DNA from: Ancylomarina sp. DW003
GTDB taxonomy: Bacteria; Bacteroidota; Bacteroidia; Bacteroidales; Marinifilaceae
Reading direction: 5' to 3'
Assembly (NCBI RefSeq): GCF_029029505.1
Contig: NZ_JAKJSD010000003.1
Location: 186,001 to 250,000, forward strand
DNA length: 64,000 nt
Below are positions 35,566 through 45,230 of the stretch, one piece after another. A model generated the notes under the pieces. That model worked only from the letters and a program-made list of their open reading frames with translations. It was not told where the DNA came from and did not search any database. Every line of letters begins with the position of its first letter. Position 1 is the first letter of the stretch. Position numbers and translations under genes: made by a program.

Positions 35566-36465
35566 ATGATTAAAACACAAGTCTCAGAAGGTTTACAGTT
35601 ATCAAGAATAATACATGGACACTGGCGCTTAGCTGATTGGAAACTTCCAAAACAAGAATTGTTGAAATTAACAGAGCAATGTATTGAACTTGGAGTGACA
35701 AGTTTTGATCATGCTGATATTTATGGGAATTATTCCTGTGAATCTCTTTTCGGCGATGCACTTTCCTTGAAACCACCTATACGTCAGAATATAGAAATTA
35801 TATCCAAGTGTGGAATAAAACTGATGTCAGATAAGTTTCCTGAGCGCAAATTAAAGACTTACGACTACTCTTACAATCATATTGTGAGCTCTGTAGATGC
35901 TTCTTTGAAGAATATAAAAACCGATTATCTCGATATTCTATTATTGCATCGCCCTTCGCCTTTCTTTGATCCGGAAGAAGTTGCTAAAGCTTTTTCAGAT
36001 TTAAAACGAAGTGGGAAAGTCTTGAATTTTGGTGTCTCTAATTTCACATCTCAACAATTTGAAATGCTGAATACCTATACGGAAGAGCCCTTGGTAACGA
36101 ATCAGGTTGAAATATCACCCTACTGTTTAGATCATTTTGATAATGGTAATATAGACTTCTTTCTTAAGGAGAAAATCAAACCTATGGCCTGGTCGCCACT
36201 TGCTGGAGGGCAATTATTGAGCCCTCAAACAGAAAAAGGTAGGAAGATAGTTAAAGTACTTTTCGAAATCGCAGAGGAATTGAACCTTAGGCAAATAGAT
36301 CAGATCATTTATGCCTGGCTGTTGAAACATCCGGTAGGAATAATACCTGTGGTGGGTACGAGTAAAATAGAGCGAATTAAAAGCGCTGTAGAAGCTATAA
36401 ATATTGATATGAGTCATGAACAATGGTTTCGTATTTATGAATCTACAGGGGCAGATATGCCTTAG
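35566..36465 (+). CDS. Aldo/keto reductase (YdhF-like)
   Basis: This 299-residue (beta/alpha)8 oxidoreductase has the AKR tetrad visible: Asp and Tyr in FDHADIYGNYSCESLFGDAL, Lys in IEIISKCGIK, and His in ILLLHRPSPFFDPEEVAKAF. The C-terminal NADPH-binding part reads IIPVVGTSKIERIKSAVEAI. YdhF-like members reduce aldehydes or ketones with NADPH in the cytoplasm; the physiological substrate is generally unknown. It lies in a run with an acetyltransferase and a P-loop ATPase, with gaps of 36 and 28 bp, which may be one transcript. Confidence 0.9.
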   Translation: MIKTQVSEGLQLSRIIHGHWRLADWKLPKQELLKLTEQCIELGVTSFDHADIYGNYSCESLFGDALSLKPPIRQNIEIISKCGIKLMSDKFPERKLKTYDYSYNHIVSSVDASLKNIKTDYLDILLLHRPSPFFDPEEVAKAFSDLKRSGKVLNFGVSNFTSQQFEMLNTYTEEPLVTNQVEISPYCLDHFDNGNIDFFLKEKIKPMAWSPLAGGQLLSPQTEKGRKIVKVLFEIAEELNLRQIDQIIYAWLLKHPVGIIPVVGTSKIERIKSAVEAINIDMSHEQWFRIYESTGADMP

Positions 36466-36501
36466 TATAGAGTCCTTAATCTTGAATTTAAAGACGTTGC
36501 C

Positions 36502-37050
36502 ATGAAAAATAGGAAGTCACTCCAAAAGATTAAAGTATCAGATGAAATTTTACTTAAACAAGTTGAATTATCTGATGCCGAGGACATTTTTAAGACCATA
36601 GACAGTCAAAGATCCTATCTGGGAAAATGGCTACCATTTGTTGCCATATCACTCTCTATCGAAAATACAGTTTTCTTTATCGATAAGATGCTTGAAGATA
36701 CCAATGATAATTACGTTTTTGTGATTCATTACAATGGTGTTTTTGCAGGATTAATAGGCTTTAAGGGGAACGATAAGCAGAATAAAAGGACTGAGATTGG
36801 TTATTGGCTTTCGGAGAATTATCAGAAGAAAGGAATCGTTACACAATCGGTGAAAAGTATGTGTGAGTTTGCTTTCGATGAGCTTAGAATGAACCGAATT
36901 CAGATAAGATGCGCTGTCGGTAATATGCGAAGTAAAAAGATCCCTCAAAACTTAGGCTTCGTATTGGAAGGCGTCGAAAGAGATGGTGAAAAACTGACTG
37001 GAGGTATTTATACAGATCTGGAAGTTTACAGCAAACTGAAAAAGGATTAA
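36502..37050 (+). CDS. GNAT acetyltransferase, RimJ/RimL-like
   Basis: This 182-residue cytoplasmic acetyltransferase shows the RimL/RimJ pattern: ILLKQVELSDAEDIFKTIDS at the start, AGLIGFKGND, EIGYWLSENYQKKGIVTQSV (the acetyl-CoA pyrophosphate loop is a variant, QKKGIV), and NRIQIRCAVGNMRSKKIPQN-LGF. Related enzymes acetylate N-termini of ribosomal proteins or other amines. The acceptor cannot be told from sequence. It is between the aldo/keto reductase and a small ATPase. Confidence 0.88.
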   Translation: MKNRKSLQKIKVSDEILLKQVELSDAEDIFKTIDSQRSYLGKWLPFVAISLSIENTVFFIDKMLEDTNDNYVFVIHYNGVFAGLIGFKGNDKQNKRTEIGYWLSENYQKKGIVTQSVKSMCEFAFDELRMNRIQIRCAVGNMRSKKIPQNLGFVLEGVERDGEKLTGGIYTDLEVYSKLKKD

Positions 37051-37078
37051 TCAATAGCCTTTATAACAAGCGAATAAG

Positions 37079-37567
37079 ATGATACACTTAATAGTAGGGA
37101 ATACAGGCTCAGGCAAGACGACCTATTCAAATAAGCTAAAAACAGAAACTAAGGCTGTTATTTTCTCTATTGACAAGTGGAATAAAACCCTATTCCTTGA
37201 TGATAAGAGCGAAGAAGATGGTTTAGAATGGTTTCTTGAACGAATAGAGCGTGCAGAAAACATGATACTAGATTTGGTTATTCAATTGGAAAGTACAGGT
37301 GTAGATTCTATTCTTGATTTAGGCCTTTCAAAGTTCTCACACAGAGAAAAATTCAGGCAGTTTGCAACGAACCATGGTTTTGAGATCAAGCTTCATTTTC
37401 TTGATATCACCAAAGAGGAGAGATGGGAGAGAGTGTGTCAGCGTAATCAGGAAAAGGGTAATACTTTTGAGTTTGAGGTAAGTGAGGCTAATTTCAATTT
37501 TATGGAATCCTGGTTTGAACATCCCAAAAATGAAGAGTTGGAAAATGCTGAGATTCTAAGCATCTAA
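37079..37567 (+). CDS. Small P-loop ATPase / zeta-toxin-like kinase
   Basis: This 162-residue protein has a Walker A motif right at the N-terminus (IVGNTGSGKTTYSNKL), then FSIDKWNK and a lid-like basic region (ITKEERWERVCQRNQEKG). This layout matches small AAA_33/zeta-toxin-type kinases acting on small molecules, nucleotides or RNA ends. It is a short, complete protein. The substrate is unknown. No antitoxin-like partner is adjacent, so a toxin role is not supported. Confidence 0.8.
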   Translation: MIHLIVGNTGSGKTTYSNKLKTETKAVIFSIDKWNKTLFLDDKSEEDGLEWFLERIERAENMILDLVIQLESTGVDSILDLGLSKFSHREKFRQFATNHGFEIKLHFLDITKEERWERVCQRNQEKGNTFEFEVSEANFNFMESWFEHPKNEELENAEILSI

Positions 37568-37651
37568 CTAGATAAAATCGAGTAAGCCATCGATAAACTA
37601 ATTCTTTAATATCTTTATGATCTAATCGGAATATAAGCTAATCCTCTAAAA

Positions 37652-38827
37652 ATGTCTCTTACCTTAAAATCTAAAATAAGTTTACTTAAGAAGCTGGATT
37701 TCATGTCTGGTCAGAAAGAAGATGTTTTTCATTTTCTGGCAAACTTGGAGAATGAAGTAAGTTTTTCAGAAGGGGAGATCATTTTTAAAAAAGGAGATAA
37801 GGGTGGAGCAGCTTATGTTATAGCTAAGGGCTGTGTTCAAATCCACGATCAAGAGCATGTTTTTATTGAATTGGAAAAAGGAAAAAGTTTTGGTGAGTTT
37901 GCTTTAATAGATACTGATAGCAGATCAGCATCAGCGACAGCTAAACAAAATTCGATCTTACTCCAATGTACTCAAGATCAACTGCGACTTGTAGAGCAAG
38001 AGTTTCAGATTAAAATTATAGACGTAATTCAAACGGCTTTGCAAAATATGAAGCAAAGAATGCTGGTTAAAGACTTGCTTGAGGAAGAATTGACAAGGCA
38101 GAAAATTCAGATTGAAGAACAGAAGAAAGAACTGGAAACTTTAAATGCAACTAAGGATAAGTTCTTCTCCATTATTGCTCATGATTTAAAGAACCCTTTT
38201 GCATCATTAATTGGCGCTTCAGGTTATTTGTTGAGTAGTTCAAACGAACTGTCGCAAGAGCAAATGACCAACTTCTTGACTATCATTAATAACTCAGCAA
38301 AACAAGGACATCGTCTTTTGGAGAACCTTTTAGAATGGTCGAGAATGCAAACAGGAATGATGAGTTGGCAACCTGAACAGGTTGATCTGTGGGATTTGGT
38401 AAACGAAGTTGTGAGTCTTTTAAGAGGCAGTGCTGAGACGAAACAAATTCACCTCGAAGCAAAAGTTGATGAAAATTTATCTGCTTTTGTCGATTCTAAC
38501 ATGATTAACACAGTAGTTAGGAATTTGGTTTCGAATGCCATTAAATTCACTCCTAACGGAGGCGAAATTATTGTAGAGTCAAGGCAATCCAAAAATTTCG
38601 TTGAAATTACCGTAAAGGATAATGGTGTTGGGATAAAAGCTGAGAATATTGAAAAACTATTTAAGATAGACGAACAAGTGATGCAGAACGGCACAGAGAA
38701 CGAAACAGGAACAGGCTTAGGTTTAATCTTGTGCAAGGAGTTTATTGACAAACACAAAGGCGAACTCTTAGTAAAAAGCGAAATCAATAAAGGCAGTTCA
38801 TTTATTTTCAGACTCCCCATGGTGTAA
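37652..38827 (+). CDS. Soluble histidine kinase with cyclic-nucleotide-binding-like input domain
   Basis: This 391-residue protein has a cNMP-binding-type domain (about 15-130; GEIIFKKGDKGGAAYVIAKG and KGKSFGEFALIDTDSRSASA, the PBC-like segment with RSA). A coiled-coil linker (140-168), HisKA with His177 (FFSIIAHDLKNPFASLIG) and an HATPase domain (NTVVRNLVSNAIKF, DNGVGI, GTGLGLILCKEF) follow. There is no transmembrane segment, so it senses a cytoplasmic signal. Its kinase core is strikingly like that of the propeller kinase at 25-28 kb. No response regulator gene is next to it. The nucleotide ligand is inferred from fold only. Confidence 0.88.
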   Translation: MSLTLKSKISLLKKLDFMSGQKEDVFHFLANLENEVSFSEGEIIFKKGDKGGAAYVIAKGCVQIHDQEHVFIELEKGKSFGEFALIDTDSRSASATAKQNSILLQCTQDQLRLVEQEFQIKIIDVIQTALQNMKQRMLVKDLLEEELTRQKIQIEEQKKELETLNATKDKFFSIIAHDLKNPFASLIGASGYLLSSSNELSQEQMTNFLTIINNSAKQGHRLLENLLEWSRMQTGMMSWQPEQVDLWDLVNEVVSLLRGSAETKQIHLEAKVDENLSAFVDSNMINTVVRNLVSNAIKFTPNGGEIIVESRQSKNFVEITVKDNGVGIKAENIEKLFKIDEQVMQNGTENETGTGLGLILCKEFIDKHKGELLVKSEINKGSSFIFRLPMV

Positions 38828-39007
38828 GGGTATGCTTTCATTATAATCAAGATCGTGTCGCTTAAATAGATTTTATATACTTAACTTGCGATCCGAAAAA
38901 TCGACACATACAATACACATTCTATTATCGTTTTTTATGCCAATGAACTGTTTTGTCTACTCAAAGCAACTTTGATTGTGCACGTAATAGATTATAAGAA
39001 TAATATC

Positions 39008-39808
39008 ATGGATTTAAAGAACAAAAAAGTCTGTATTATAGGTTGTGGTAACCTGGGAAAATCAATACTAAATGGTTTGGTTGACGATACAACTTACCCA
39101 TCGGAAAATATTATTGCGACCAAACGAAGTGTGGATGCAATTAAGTCGTACGAGACACATGGGATAAGAGTAACAACTGATAATGTTTGGGCTGTAGGCG
39201 AGTCTGATTTGATTATTGTTGCCGTAAAGCCTTATAAGGTTTTAAGCGTGATGAATGATATTAAGGAGCACTTGAATCCTGAAAAACACCAAGTTGTATC
39301 ACTGGCAACCAATGTGAATCTAGATCAACTGCAGGAGGCCTTACCAGAGAATTTACCGACTTATAGAGCCATGCCAAATACAGCCGCTGATGTAAAGCAA
39401 TCGGTTACAAGTATCTGTAGCAATCCGGCAGGAGAATCAAATTTATCGCTTGTAATGGAGCTTTTTAATCGAATTGGAACAACTATTAGCATAAATGAAG
39501 AGCTAATGGAGGCTGCAACTGTATTAGGTGCTTGTGGAACGGCTTACGTTCTACGATTTATTCGTGCTATGGTGCAGGGGGGAATTCAAATTGGTTTGGA
39601 TTCAAAAACTGCAACTGCCATGGTAAATCAAACGGTAAAAGGTGCAGCAGAATTGTTGATTGAGCGTAAAATGCACCCTGAATTTGAAATTGATAAGGTA
39701 ACAACACCAAAGGGGTGTACTATTCTTGGTTTGAATGAGATGGAGCATAATGGTTTTAGCTCATCATTGATCAAAGGAATTGTAACCTCTTTTGAGAAAA
39801 TCTCATAG
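39008..39808 (+). CDS. proC: Pyrroline-5-carboxylate reductase
   Basis: The protein has 266 residues from the ATG at 39008; a TTG 36 nt earlier adds a poor extension. It begins KVCIIGCGNLGKSILNGL, the NAD(P)-binding Rossmann loop, has IIVAVKPYKV and YRAMPNTAADVKQSVTS typical of ProC, and a C-terminal dimer domain with GACGTAYVLRFIRAMVQGGI and VTTPKGCTILGLNEMEHNGF. It reduces pyrroline-5-carboxylate to proline, the last step of proline synthesis. The conserved PGGTT of many ProC proteins reads PKGCT here. It is a single-gene unit with a strong terminator. Confidence 0.92.
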   Translation: MDLKNKKVCIIGCGNLGKSILNGLVDDTTYPSENIIATKRSVDAIKSYETHGIRVTTDNVWAVGESDLIIVAVKPYKVLSVMNDIKEHLNPEKHQVVSLATNVNLDQLQEALPENLPTYRAMPNTAADVKQSVTSICSNPAGESNLSLVMELFNRIGTTISINEELMEAATVLGACGTAYVLRFIRAMVQGGIQIGLDSKTATAMVNQTVKGAAELLIERKMHPEFEIDKVTTPKGCTILGLNEMEHNGFSSSLIKGIVTSFEKIS

Positions 39809-39870
39809 TACGAGATAGGGTTTAGATTGTCCTATAATTGAAAAAATATAGCATTCATTTTCGAATATAA

Positions 39871-39910
39871 AACCTCAGCTTAAATTTATTTTTAAGCTGA
39901 GGTTTTTTTG
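39871..39910 (+). terminator. Terminator of proC
   Basis: A 14-bp perfect stem (39871-39884 with 39891-39904) is followed by seven T residues. Confidence 0.9.
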
Positions 39911-40603
39911 TTTATTCGAAATCGATTGAATGATTTATGATAAGCATTCTTTTAGACTTAATTTTGAATGCTATTTATGCAAAGCCCTGTGTTTCGTAAT
40001 CCTTTGCGGAATTTATTCTCATAAGTCATTCAAAAAAAAATGAAAAAAATACTGGCTTTGAACCTCGTCAATATCTGTTTCAACTCTCATCCCATCAATA
40101 AGGCATTTTTACAGGTCTGAGGCTTTATGCGACCTCTTTTATTTATTGGGAAATTCTTGTTTTTTAGGCTTGAAACTGTGATAAATGAGGATATGGGGTT
40201 TGCTTTTCCTCTACTGATAATCTATATTTAAGACATGACATCAGAAAATAAATAAGATTTCGATGTCATGATAAACAAGAATTCTGATGAATTGTAAATT
40301 CTATTTTTTGATCAAATTATCCCTTTGTTTTGATCGAAATTAGTCTCGTTTTAGAGGCACAAAAAAGCAAGGATTCGAAAGCATTAAACAACAACACTTC
40401 CTAAATGATGTAAATGTCAGTTTTTCTTCTTCGTTGAAGAGAGCTTAATTATTTTACGTGCCTAATTTGGCTTTTCCTTAACTCGTCTTAAAAATCAGAT
40501 CAATTGCTATTGCTAACCACAAATTCCGCTTTAGCAGTTGGGAAAACTATTAACTTTTGATTTAGCTCTTGAAGTTAAATCATCTAAGCCAAGAGGAATT
40601 TTT
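39911..40603 (+). promoter_or_regulatory. Long upstream region of gltBD
   Basis: Nearly 700 bases precede the gltB ATG. They hold several inverted repeats: CATGACATC/GATGTCATG (40234-40242 with 40262-40270) and GATCAAA/TTTGATC (40310-40316 with 40329-40335), plausible operators for nitrogen control. A 26-codon ORF (40040-40120) ends inside a small hairpin (AGGTC/GACCT then CTTTTATTT). No exact TAnnTTTG promoter was found. Function of each element is inferred only from symmetry and position. Confidence 0.4.
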
Positions 40604-43600
40604 ATGACAAAGTTGAATCAACCCGAGGAAGAATGTGACCAAAGAAAGAGATCGATGTATGTGCCCCAATGTGAATCCGATGCCTGTGGTATTGGTTTCA
40701 TTGCTCATGTAAAAGGAAAAAAATCCCATCAAACTGTTCTTGATGCATTAACAATGCTCGAAAACATGGAACACCGTGGAGCCATTGGCAGCGATCCGGA
40801 AACAGGCGATGGTGCTGGTATTTTAATACAAGTTCCAGACAAGTTTTTCAGAAAGGAACTTAAACTAATTGGGATGGAACTGCCTGCCTTTGGCGAATAT
40901 GGTGTTGGGATGATATACTTTCCTGATGACGTAAAGCAGAGAGAAGATTGTCGAAGGCTTTTGAATATAAATCTGTCTGAACTGGGTTTTGAGTTGATCG
41001 GTTACCGCGATGTTCCTGCTGTATCGAATGCAGTTGGTGTTACGGCTCGTAAGACTGAACCCAAAGGTGAACAGATTTTTGTGAAGCACAAAGAAGGTTT
41101 GACTGAAATGGAATTGGAGCGTAAGCTATTTGTTTTGCGACAATACAGCGCACACACCATCAATAAATTGATCCTAAATGACAGTCAAACCTTCTATTTC
41201 ACATCTTTCTCGTATAAAACCATTGTTTACAAGGGGCAGTTTAGAACGCATCAAACTAGACAATACTATACCGATTTGTTAGATGAGAATCTTGAATCAG
41301 CAATAGCTTTAATCCATTCACGATTCTCAACAAACACATTCCCCAAGTGGCGATTGGCGCAACCCTTCAGATATATCGCTCACAATGGTGAAATTAACAC
41401 GGTGCGAGGGAATATGAACTGGATGCGATCCAATGAAAAATTTTTGGAATGCACCAAGTTCTCCAGCGACGATATGCAAAAATTACGTCCCATAATGGAC
41501 GAAACAAACTCCGATTCAGGTAATCTCGATTCAATGGTTGAGATGCTGGTGATGGGGGGGCGATCTTTACCTCATGTACTAATGATGCTTGTTCCTGAGG
41601 CTTGGCAGGAAACGCATAAGATGAATGATGAGAAGAAAGCTTTTTATCAATATCATGCATCCATTATGGAGCCCTGGGACGGACCTGCTTCTATCTGTTT
41701 TACCGATGGGAATATTGTAGGTGCGACTCTGGATCGTAATGGTCTGCGTCCTTCGAGACTGATTTTAACTGATGACGATAGAATGATTGTTTCGTCGGAA
41801 GTAGGTGCTTTGCCAATTGCACCGGAAAAGATAGTGAGAAAGTGGCGCGTGCAACCAGGAAAGATGGTATATGTCGATCTGGAAAAAAGAAGAATTGTAT
41901 TTGATAAGGAAATAAAGTCGGAGATATCTAAACGAGCACCCTACAGAAGTTGGTTAAATATGAATCAATTGCATATTGATGAGATTCCGGAACAGCCAAC
42001 ATTTGAATACGATCTGGAAAATTTATTGAGTCGTCAACAAGCATTTGGTTTTAGTCAGGAAGATGTGAATTTTATTATCACCAGTATGGCTGAAGAGGGC
42101 AAGGAGCCCTTAGGTTCGATGGGAAGTGATGTGCCTTTAGCCATTCTCTCTAATCAAAGTCGACATCTGTCCAATTATTTTAAGCAACAATTTGCACAGG
42201 TTAGTAACCCGCCAATCGATCCCATAAGAGAGAAAATTGTGATGTCCTTACGCACTTCGGTGGGTAAGCTCTACAATCTATTGTCGGAGACACCCTTGCA
42301 TTGCAAACAAATTACATTCGATCAACCTGTCTTAACCAATAAGCAGCTTCATAAGCTACGTAACTACCATGATACCAATTTCCGTATCAAGGTGCTCAAT
42401 GCAGTTTATTCTGCCTCTGGAGAGCTGGGCGAATTGGAAAAAGCATTAAGTCAAATGTGTCAGGAAGTTGATCAGGCTATTATTGAAAATGGTCATAATG
42501 TGATTCTAATTTCAGATAGAAAAATAGATATTAACCACGCGCCTATTCCGTCTTTACTGGCAGTTGGAGCTATCCATCATCATTTGGTTGAGAATGGTTT
42601 ACGTGTGCGTGTAGGTCTCATTGTGGAAGCTGGTGATGTGAGAGAAACTCATCATTTTGCAACTTTGATTGGTTATGGAGCCAATGCTATTAATCCTTAT
42701 ATGGCATTCGATACGATTAAATCTCTTGAGGCCAATAAATTGACACCAAAGGGCTTTACGAATAAGCTTGCATTTGAAAATTATATAGCAGCCATTGGTG
42801 GTGGTTTGCTAAAGATCTTTTCAAAAATGGGCATCTCAACGCTTCAATCTTACCATGGCGCTCAAATATTTGAGGCTATAGGTTTATCAAACGAGGTTGT
42901 AAATACATGCTTTAAAGGAACCGTTTCTCGCTTGGGTGGTATCGGTTTTGAAGGTATTTCACGTGAGGTGATGGTACGTCATAAATTGGCATTTCCTAGA
43001 CAAGCAGGATTGAAACCCCGCTTAGACGAAGGGGGAATTTATCAGTGGAAACAAAAAGGAGAACACCATTTGTTTAACCCAACAGCTATTCGTTTGCTTC
43101 AACAAGCTGCCAGAACAAAATCTCAGGAAGCTTATAATGAATATGCCGAAGAAATTAACGACCAGTCAGAGAAAGCCGTTACCATAAGGAGCCTTTTTGA
43201 GTTCAAAAAATGCAAATCGATTCCTTTGAGTGAGGTTGAGCCCATCGAAAATATATTCAAGCGTTTTGCAACAGGGGCTATGTCCTTTGGGTCTATATCG
43301 CACGAGGCTCACTCGACCTTGGCTATTGCAATGAATCGTATTGGAGGTAAGAGTAATAGCGGCGAAGGCGGTGAGGATGAAATCAGATTCGAACCACTAC
43401 CCAATGGCGATAGCATGCGTTCGGCTATTAAGCAGGTTGCTTCGGGCCGATTTGGAGTAACCTCTTATTATCTCTCTCAGGCTGATGAGATTCAAATTAA
43501 GATGGCACAGGGAGCCAAACCAGGCGAAGGAGGGCAGTTGCCAGGACATAAGGTTGATGAATGGATTGGTAAGGTGAGACATTCTACACCTGGAGTAGGG

Positions 43601-45160
43601 TTGATATCGCCGCCACCACATCACGATATTTATAGTATTGAAGATTTGGCTCAGTTGATTTATGACCTGAAAAATGCTAACCGAAAAGCAAGGATTAATG
43701 TGAAGTTGGTTTCAAAAGCTGGTGTTGGTACCATTGCTGCTGGTGTGGCTAAGGCTCATGCCGATGTGGTTTTAGTTTCAGGGTTCGACGGAGGAACAGG
43801 AGCTTCACCTATCAGTTCCGTTCAACATGCAGGAACATCGTGGGAACTAGGTTTGTCGGAAACACATCAAACTTTGGTTAAAAATAAGCTTCGCGATAGA
43901 ATTACAGTTCAGGCTGATGGGCAAATGCGTACGGGGCGAGATTTGGCTATGGCAACCCTATTGGGCGCTGAAGAATGGGGCGTTGCAACAGCTGCACTCG
44001 TTGCAACAGGTTGTATCATGATGCGAAAATGTCATTCAAATACCTGTCCGGTTGGTGTGGCAACTCAAAATAAAGAACTGCGTAAGCTTTTTACAGGAGA
44101 TCCGCAGCATGTGGTGAATTATTTTACTTTTCTGGCAGAAGACTTACGTCAGATTATGGCTGAATTAGGCTTCCGAAACATCAACGAAATGGTTGGTCAG
44201 GTTGATGCACTAAGACTTAGAGAAGATATTGAACATTGGAAGATTAAGAGTCTCGACTTAAGTCCGATCCTTTATAAGCAAAAGGCGAAGAAGGGTGTAG
44301 GCCTGTATAAAAAGACCGAACAGGATCATGGTGTTGATCAGTTTTTCGATTGGAAACTGATCGACTTGGTACAGCCAGCACTCGAAAGAGGAGAGAAGGT
44401 GTCGGGCAAATTCGACTTAGTGAATACCGATAGAGCTGTGGGCACTTTACTGTCTAACGAGATATCGAAGAGATACAAATCTGCAGGATTGCCTGAAGAT
44501 ACCATCAATTTGAAATTTAGAGGGTCGGCAGGGCAAAGTTACGCAGCCTTTTCGGCTAAGGGTATCACTTTCGAATTGGAAGGCGAGGCCAACGATTACT
44601 TTGGGAAAGGTCTTTCGGGTAGTAAGCTAATTGTTTATCCCGATAGAAAGTCGACCTACGAAGCGGCTGATAATATGATTATTGGTAATGTAGCCTTTTA
44701 TGGAGCGACATCAGGCGAAGCCTTTATCAATGGTGTAGCAGGTGAGCGTTTTTGTGTGAGAAATTCCGGTGTTTCTGCAGTAGTCGAGGGTGTAGGACGA
44801 CATGCTTGCGAATATATGACTGGAGGTAAAGTTGTTATTCTGGGCAGTGTAGGCTCCAATTTTGGAGCAGGTATGTCGGGAGGAGTTGCCTATGTTTACG
44901 ATATAGATGGCACATTTGAGAAATACAAAAACTACGAGTTAGACGATTACGAGAGTATCGATTTGGATGACGAAGAATTATTACGCGATTACATTATCAA
45001 ACATCAAAAATACACGAAAAGTAAACGCGCTAAGGAAATTCTGGACAATTGGGATAATGCCATGCTGAAGTTCATTAAGATTTTCCCAAAGGAATACAAA
45101 CTCGCACTTGAGAATCAAAAGAAGGAAGCTGAAGCTTTGGAAAAAGCGATCTTAGTTTAA
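40604..45160 (+). CDS. gltB: Glutamate synthase large subunit
   Basis: The protein has 1518 residues from the ATG at 40604; an upstream in-frame TTG is less likely. A short propeptide (27 residues) precedes the glutaminase nucleophile Cys28 in DACGIGFIAHVKG. The central domain, FMN-binding synthase barrel (KSNSGEGGEDE, KPGEGGQLPGHKVDEWIGKV, SGFDGGTGASPISS) and 3Fe-4S cluster ligands (CIMMRKCHSNTCPVGVATQ) are all present, as is the C-terminal GXGXG beta-helix domain. It converts glutamine and 2-oxoglutarate to two glutamates. gltD follows after 70 bp. This is the main ammonia-assimilation enzyme visible here and feeds proline and arginine synthesis. Confidence 0.95.
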   Translation: MTKLNQPEEECDQRKRSMYVPQCESDACGIGFIAHVKGKKSHQTVLDALTMLENMEHRGAIGSDPETGDGAGILIQVPDKFFRKELKLIGMELPAFGEYGVGMIYFPDDVKQREDCRRLLNINLSELGFELIGYRDVPAVSNAVGVTARKTEPKGEQIFVKHKEGLTEMELERKLFVLRQYSAHTINKLILNDSQTFYFTSFSYKTIVYKGQFRTHQTRQYYTDLLDENLESAIALIHSRFSTNTFPKWRLAQPFRYIAHNGEINTVRGNMNWMRSNEKFLECTKFSSDDMQKLRPIMDETNSDSGNLDSMVEMLVMGGRSLPHVLMMLVPEAWQETHKMNDEKKAFYQYHASIMEPWDGPASICFTDGNIVGATLDRNGLRPSRLILTDDDRMIVSSEVGALPIAPEKIVRKWRVQPGKMVYVDLEKRRIVFDKEIKSEISKRAPYRSWLNMNQLHIDEIPEQPTFEYDLENLLSRQQAFGFSQEDVNFIITSMAEEGKEPLGSMGSDVPLAILSNQSRHLSNYFKQQFAQVSNPPIDPIREKIVMSLRTSVGKLYNLLSETPLHCKQITFDQPVLTNKQLHKLRNYHDTNFRIKVLNAVYSASGELGELEKALSQMCQEVDQAIIENGHNVILISDRKIDINHAPIPSLLAVGAIHHHLVENGLRVRVGLIVEAGDVRETHHFATLIGYGANAINPYMAFDTIKSLEANKLTPKGFTNKLAFENYIAAIGGGLLKIFSKMGISTLQSYHGAQIFEAIGLSNEVVNTCFKGTVSRLGGIGFEGISREVMVRHKLAFPRQAGLKPRLDEGGIYQWKQKGEHHLFNPTAIRLLQQAARTKSQEAYNEYAEEINDQSEKAVTIRSLFEFKKCKSIPLSEVEPIENIFKRFATGAMSFGSISHEAHSTLAIAMNRIGGKSNSGEGGEDEIRFEPLPNGDSMRSAIKQVASGRFGVTSYYLSQADEIQIKMAQGAKPGEGGQLPGHKVDEWIGKVRHSTPGVGLISPPPHHDIYSIEDLAQLIYDLKNANRKARINVKLVSKAGVGTIAAGVAKAHADVVLVSGFDGGTGASPISSVQHAGTSWELGLSETHQTLVKNKLRDRITVQADGQMRTGRDLAMATLLGAEEWGVATAALVATGCIMMRKCHSNTCPVGVATQNKELRKLFTGDPQHVVNYFTFLAEDLRQIMAELGFRNINEMVGQVDALRLREDIEHWKIKSLDLSPILYKQKAKKGVGLYKKTEQDHGVDQFFDWKLIDLVQPALERGEKVSGKFDLVNTDRAVGTLLSNEISKRYKSAGLPEDTINLKFRGSAGQSYAAFSAKGITFELEGEANDYFGKGLSGSKLIVYPDRKSTYEAADNMIIGNVAFYGATSGEAFINGVAGERFCVRNSGVSAVVEGVGRHACEYMTGGKVVILGSVGSNFGAGMSGGVAYVYDIDGTFEKYKNYELDDYESIDLDDEELLRDYIIKHQKYTKSKRAKEILDNWDNAMLKFIKIFPKEYKLALENQKKEAEALEKAILV

Positions 45161-45163
45161 GCC

Positions 45164-45192
45164 TTCTCCCGTTTCCTGAGCGAAGGAAGGGA
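45164..45192 (+). repeat. Intercistronic hairpin between gltB and gltD
   Basis: TCCC-g-TTTCC and GGAA-GGGA flank a GAGCGA-containing loop, forming an imperfect hairpin. It shares CTTCTCCCG and CTGA(G/A)CG with the repeat at 19495-19555. It may tune the gltB:gltD ratio or be a repeat remnant; there is no T run. Confidence 0.35.
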
Positions 45193-45230
45193 TAAAGATA
45201 AGATTATCAAAAAAATAAAGAACTGAAAAG

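Noticed and set aside
37079-37567. Toxin-antitoxin module based on the zeta-toxin-like ATPase
   Set aside because: There is no antitoxin-sized partner and the neighbours are metabolic or regulatory.
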